A DNA stretch of 64,000 nucleotides from JAGTVG01 sp964543195 (lineage in GTDB: Bacteria; Bacteroidota; Bacteroidia; Cytophagales; Cyclobacteriaceae). The position numbers were made by a program, and so were the translations under genes. The stretch's first letter is position 1; every line of letters starts with the position of its first letter. The notes below the pieces were generated by a model. The model was given only the letters and a program-made list of their open reading frames with translations, ran no database searches and was not told the origin of the DNA. Positions 63,699-64,000 of the stretch are shown in pieces. Location of the stretch: the NCBI GenBank assembly GCA_964543195.1, contig CAZIXF010000023.1:12761-76760 (forward strand), given 5' to 3'.

Positions 63699-64000
63699 TG
63701 TTATACTGCCCGCCAAGTATATTCCATCAACAGCTCATCAGACATAAACTAACCCTTCTTCCGGTATACCATACCGTTCAGATTCCCCTTTTTTATGCCG
63801 GTCATGGGCCAGCATGGCCCAGTGGTGCATCAATAAATATCTCTTCAGGCTTATAATTACGGATAAAATCAAGGATAAAATTTCGGCATCTTTTTTTACC
63901 GGGCTCCTTAACCCCGATTATTCATAAACCATTCTCAAAATAAACCCGTTTTACTATTTAAAATATTTATTATCAGGTAGTTACAAAAAGGGATTAACCC
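63699..64000. other. Terminal intergenic region, no gene recognised
   Basis: The last 302 bases hold no convincing gene on either strand. A short frame at 63662-63856 overlaps the rhodanese gene in another phase and is not supported. The end is AT-rich, with no clear terminator, promoter or repeat. Confidence 0.5.

Noticed and set aside
63662..63856. 64-codon plus-strand ORF at the 3' end
   Set aside because: Starts inside the rhodanese gene in another frame, with no ribosome site or recognisable motif.
1..64000. tRNA, rRNA, tmRNA and insertion sequences
   Set aside because: I looked in all the gaps and saw no cloverleaf-like segment, rRNA core or transposase. A covariance scan (tRNAscan-SE, Infernal) would be decisive.

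Overview
The window reads as chromosomal DNA of a Bacteroidota bacterium, most likely a marine-type Bacteroidales/Marinilabiliales relative with an anaerobic or facultative lifestyle. Reasons: a PorD/DUF4835 type IX secretion gene between coaBC and recN; an OstA-like, BamD and short RpoZ cluster; a short RpoD-type sigma factor of about 290 residues; a TonB receptor with an N-terminal carboxypeptidase-like domain; MacB/FtsX permeases; and TAnnTTTG promoter elements at bamD and the OstA-like gene. I see no rRNA, tRNA, insertion sequence, prophage or CRISPR array.

Layout. 1-4.6 kb: 3' part of a GH106-type glycosidase, a secreted DUF1080 protein and a serine beta-lactamase-like hydrolase. 4.7-8.5 kb: GyrI-like protein, DinB-family protein, MFS transporter, aldo/keto reductase. 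8.7-15.4 kb: a complete pyruvate dehydrogenase operon (homodimeric E1, E2 with an extreme Glu/Lys linker, E3) followed by an RpoD-family sigma factor. 15.4-18.9 kb: a GNAT acetyltransferase, then a pentaheme cytochrome c paired with a monoheme beta-barrel protein. 18.9-19.6 kb: a gene-free stretch with inverted repeats. 19.6-36.0 kb: carbohydrate and peptide use (DUF4838 protein, xylose-isomerase-like protein, beta-propeller protein, sialidase, M3 peptidase, sulfatase), with an ABC permease, a small glycine-zipper protein, DoxX, NhaA and an alpha/beta hydrolase.

36.1-40.8 kb: a minus-strand envelope-stress group with two Spy/CpxP-like proteins, a TonB receptor, an ECF sigma factor and a probable anti-sigma. 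41-45.3 kb: a tightly overlapping molybdenum-cofactor operon (TauE, MobB-like, MoeA, a 50-residue ORF, MoaC, MOSC-MogA fusion) with a structured leader that resembles a Moco riboswitch. 45.3-49.1 kb: a degenerate peptidase-like membrane protein, malate dehydrogenase, a cNMP-binding protein and TilS. 49.2-56.1 kb: a housekeeping cluster (OstA-like, BamD, RpoZ, CoaBC, PorD, RecN). 56.2-63.7 kb: flavodoxin, RseC, a complete rnfBCDGEA operon, a dihydroorotate-dehydrogenase-like protein and a rhodanese.

Taken together: pyruvate oxidation, the Na+/H+-translocating Rnf complex, flavodoxin, NhaA and the porin-cytochrome pair point to ion-gradient-based energetics with a possible route for electrons to the outer membrane. 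The secreted glycosidases, sialidase and sulfatase point to scavenging of sulfated or sialylated glycans. The most unusual items are the porin-cytochrome pair, the leader of the Mo-cofactor operon, the E2 linker, the coupled small ORF inside the Mo operon, and the peptidase-like protein that has lost its zinc site.
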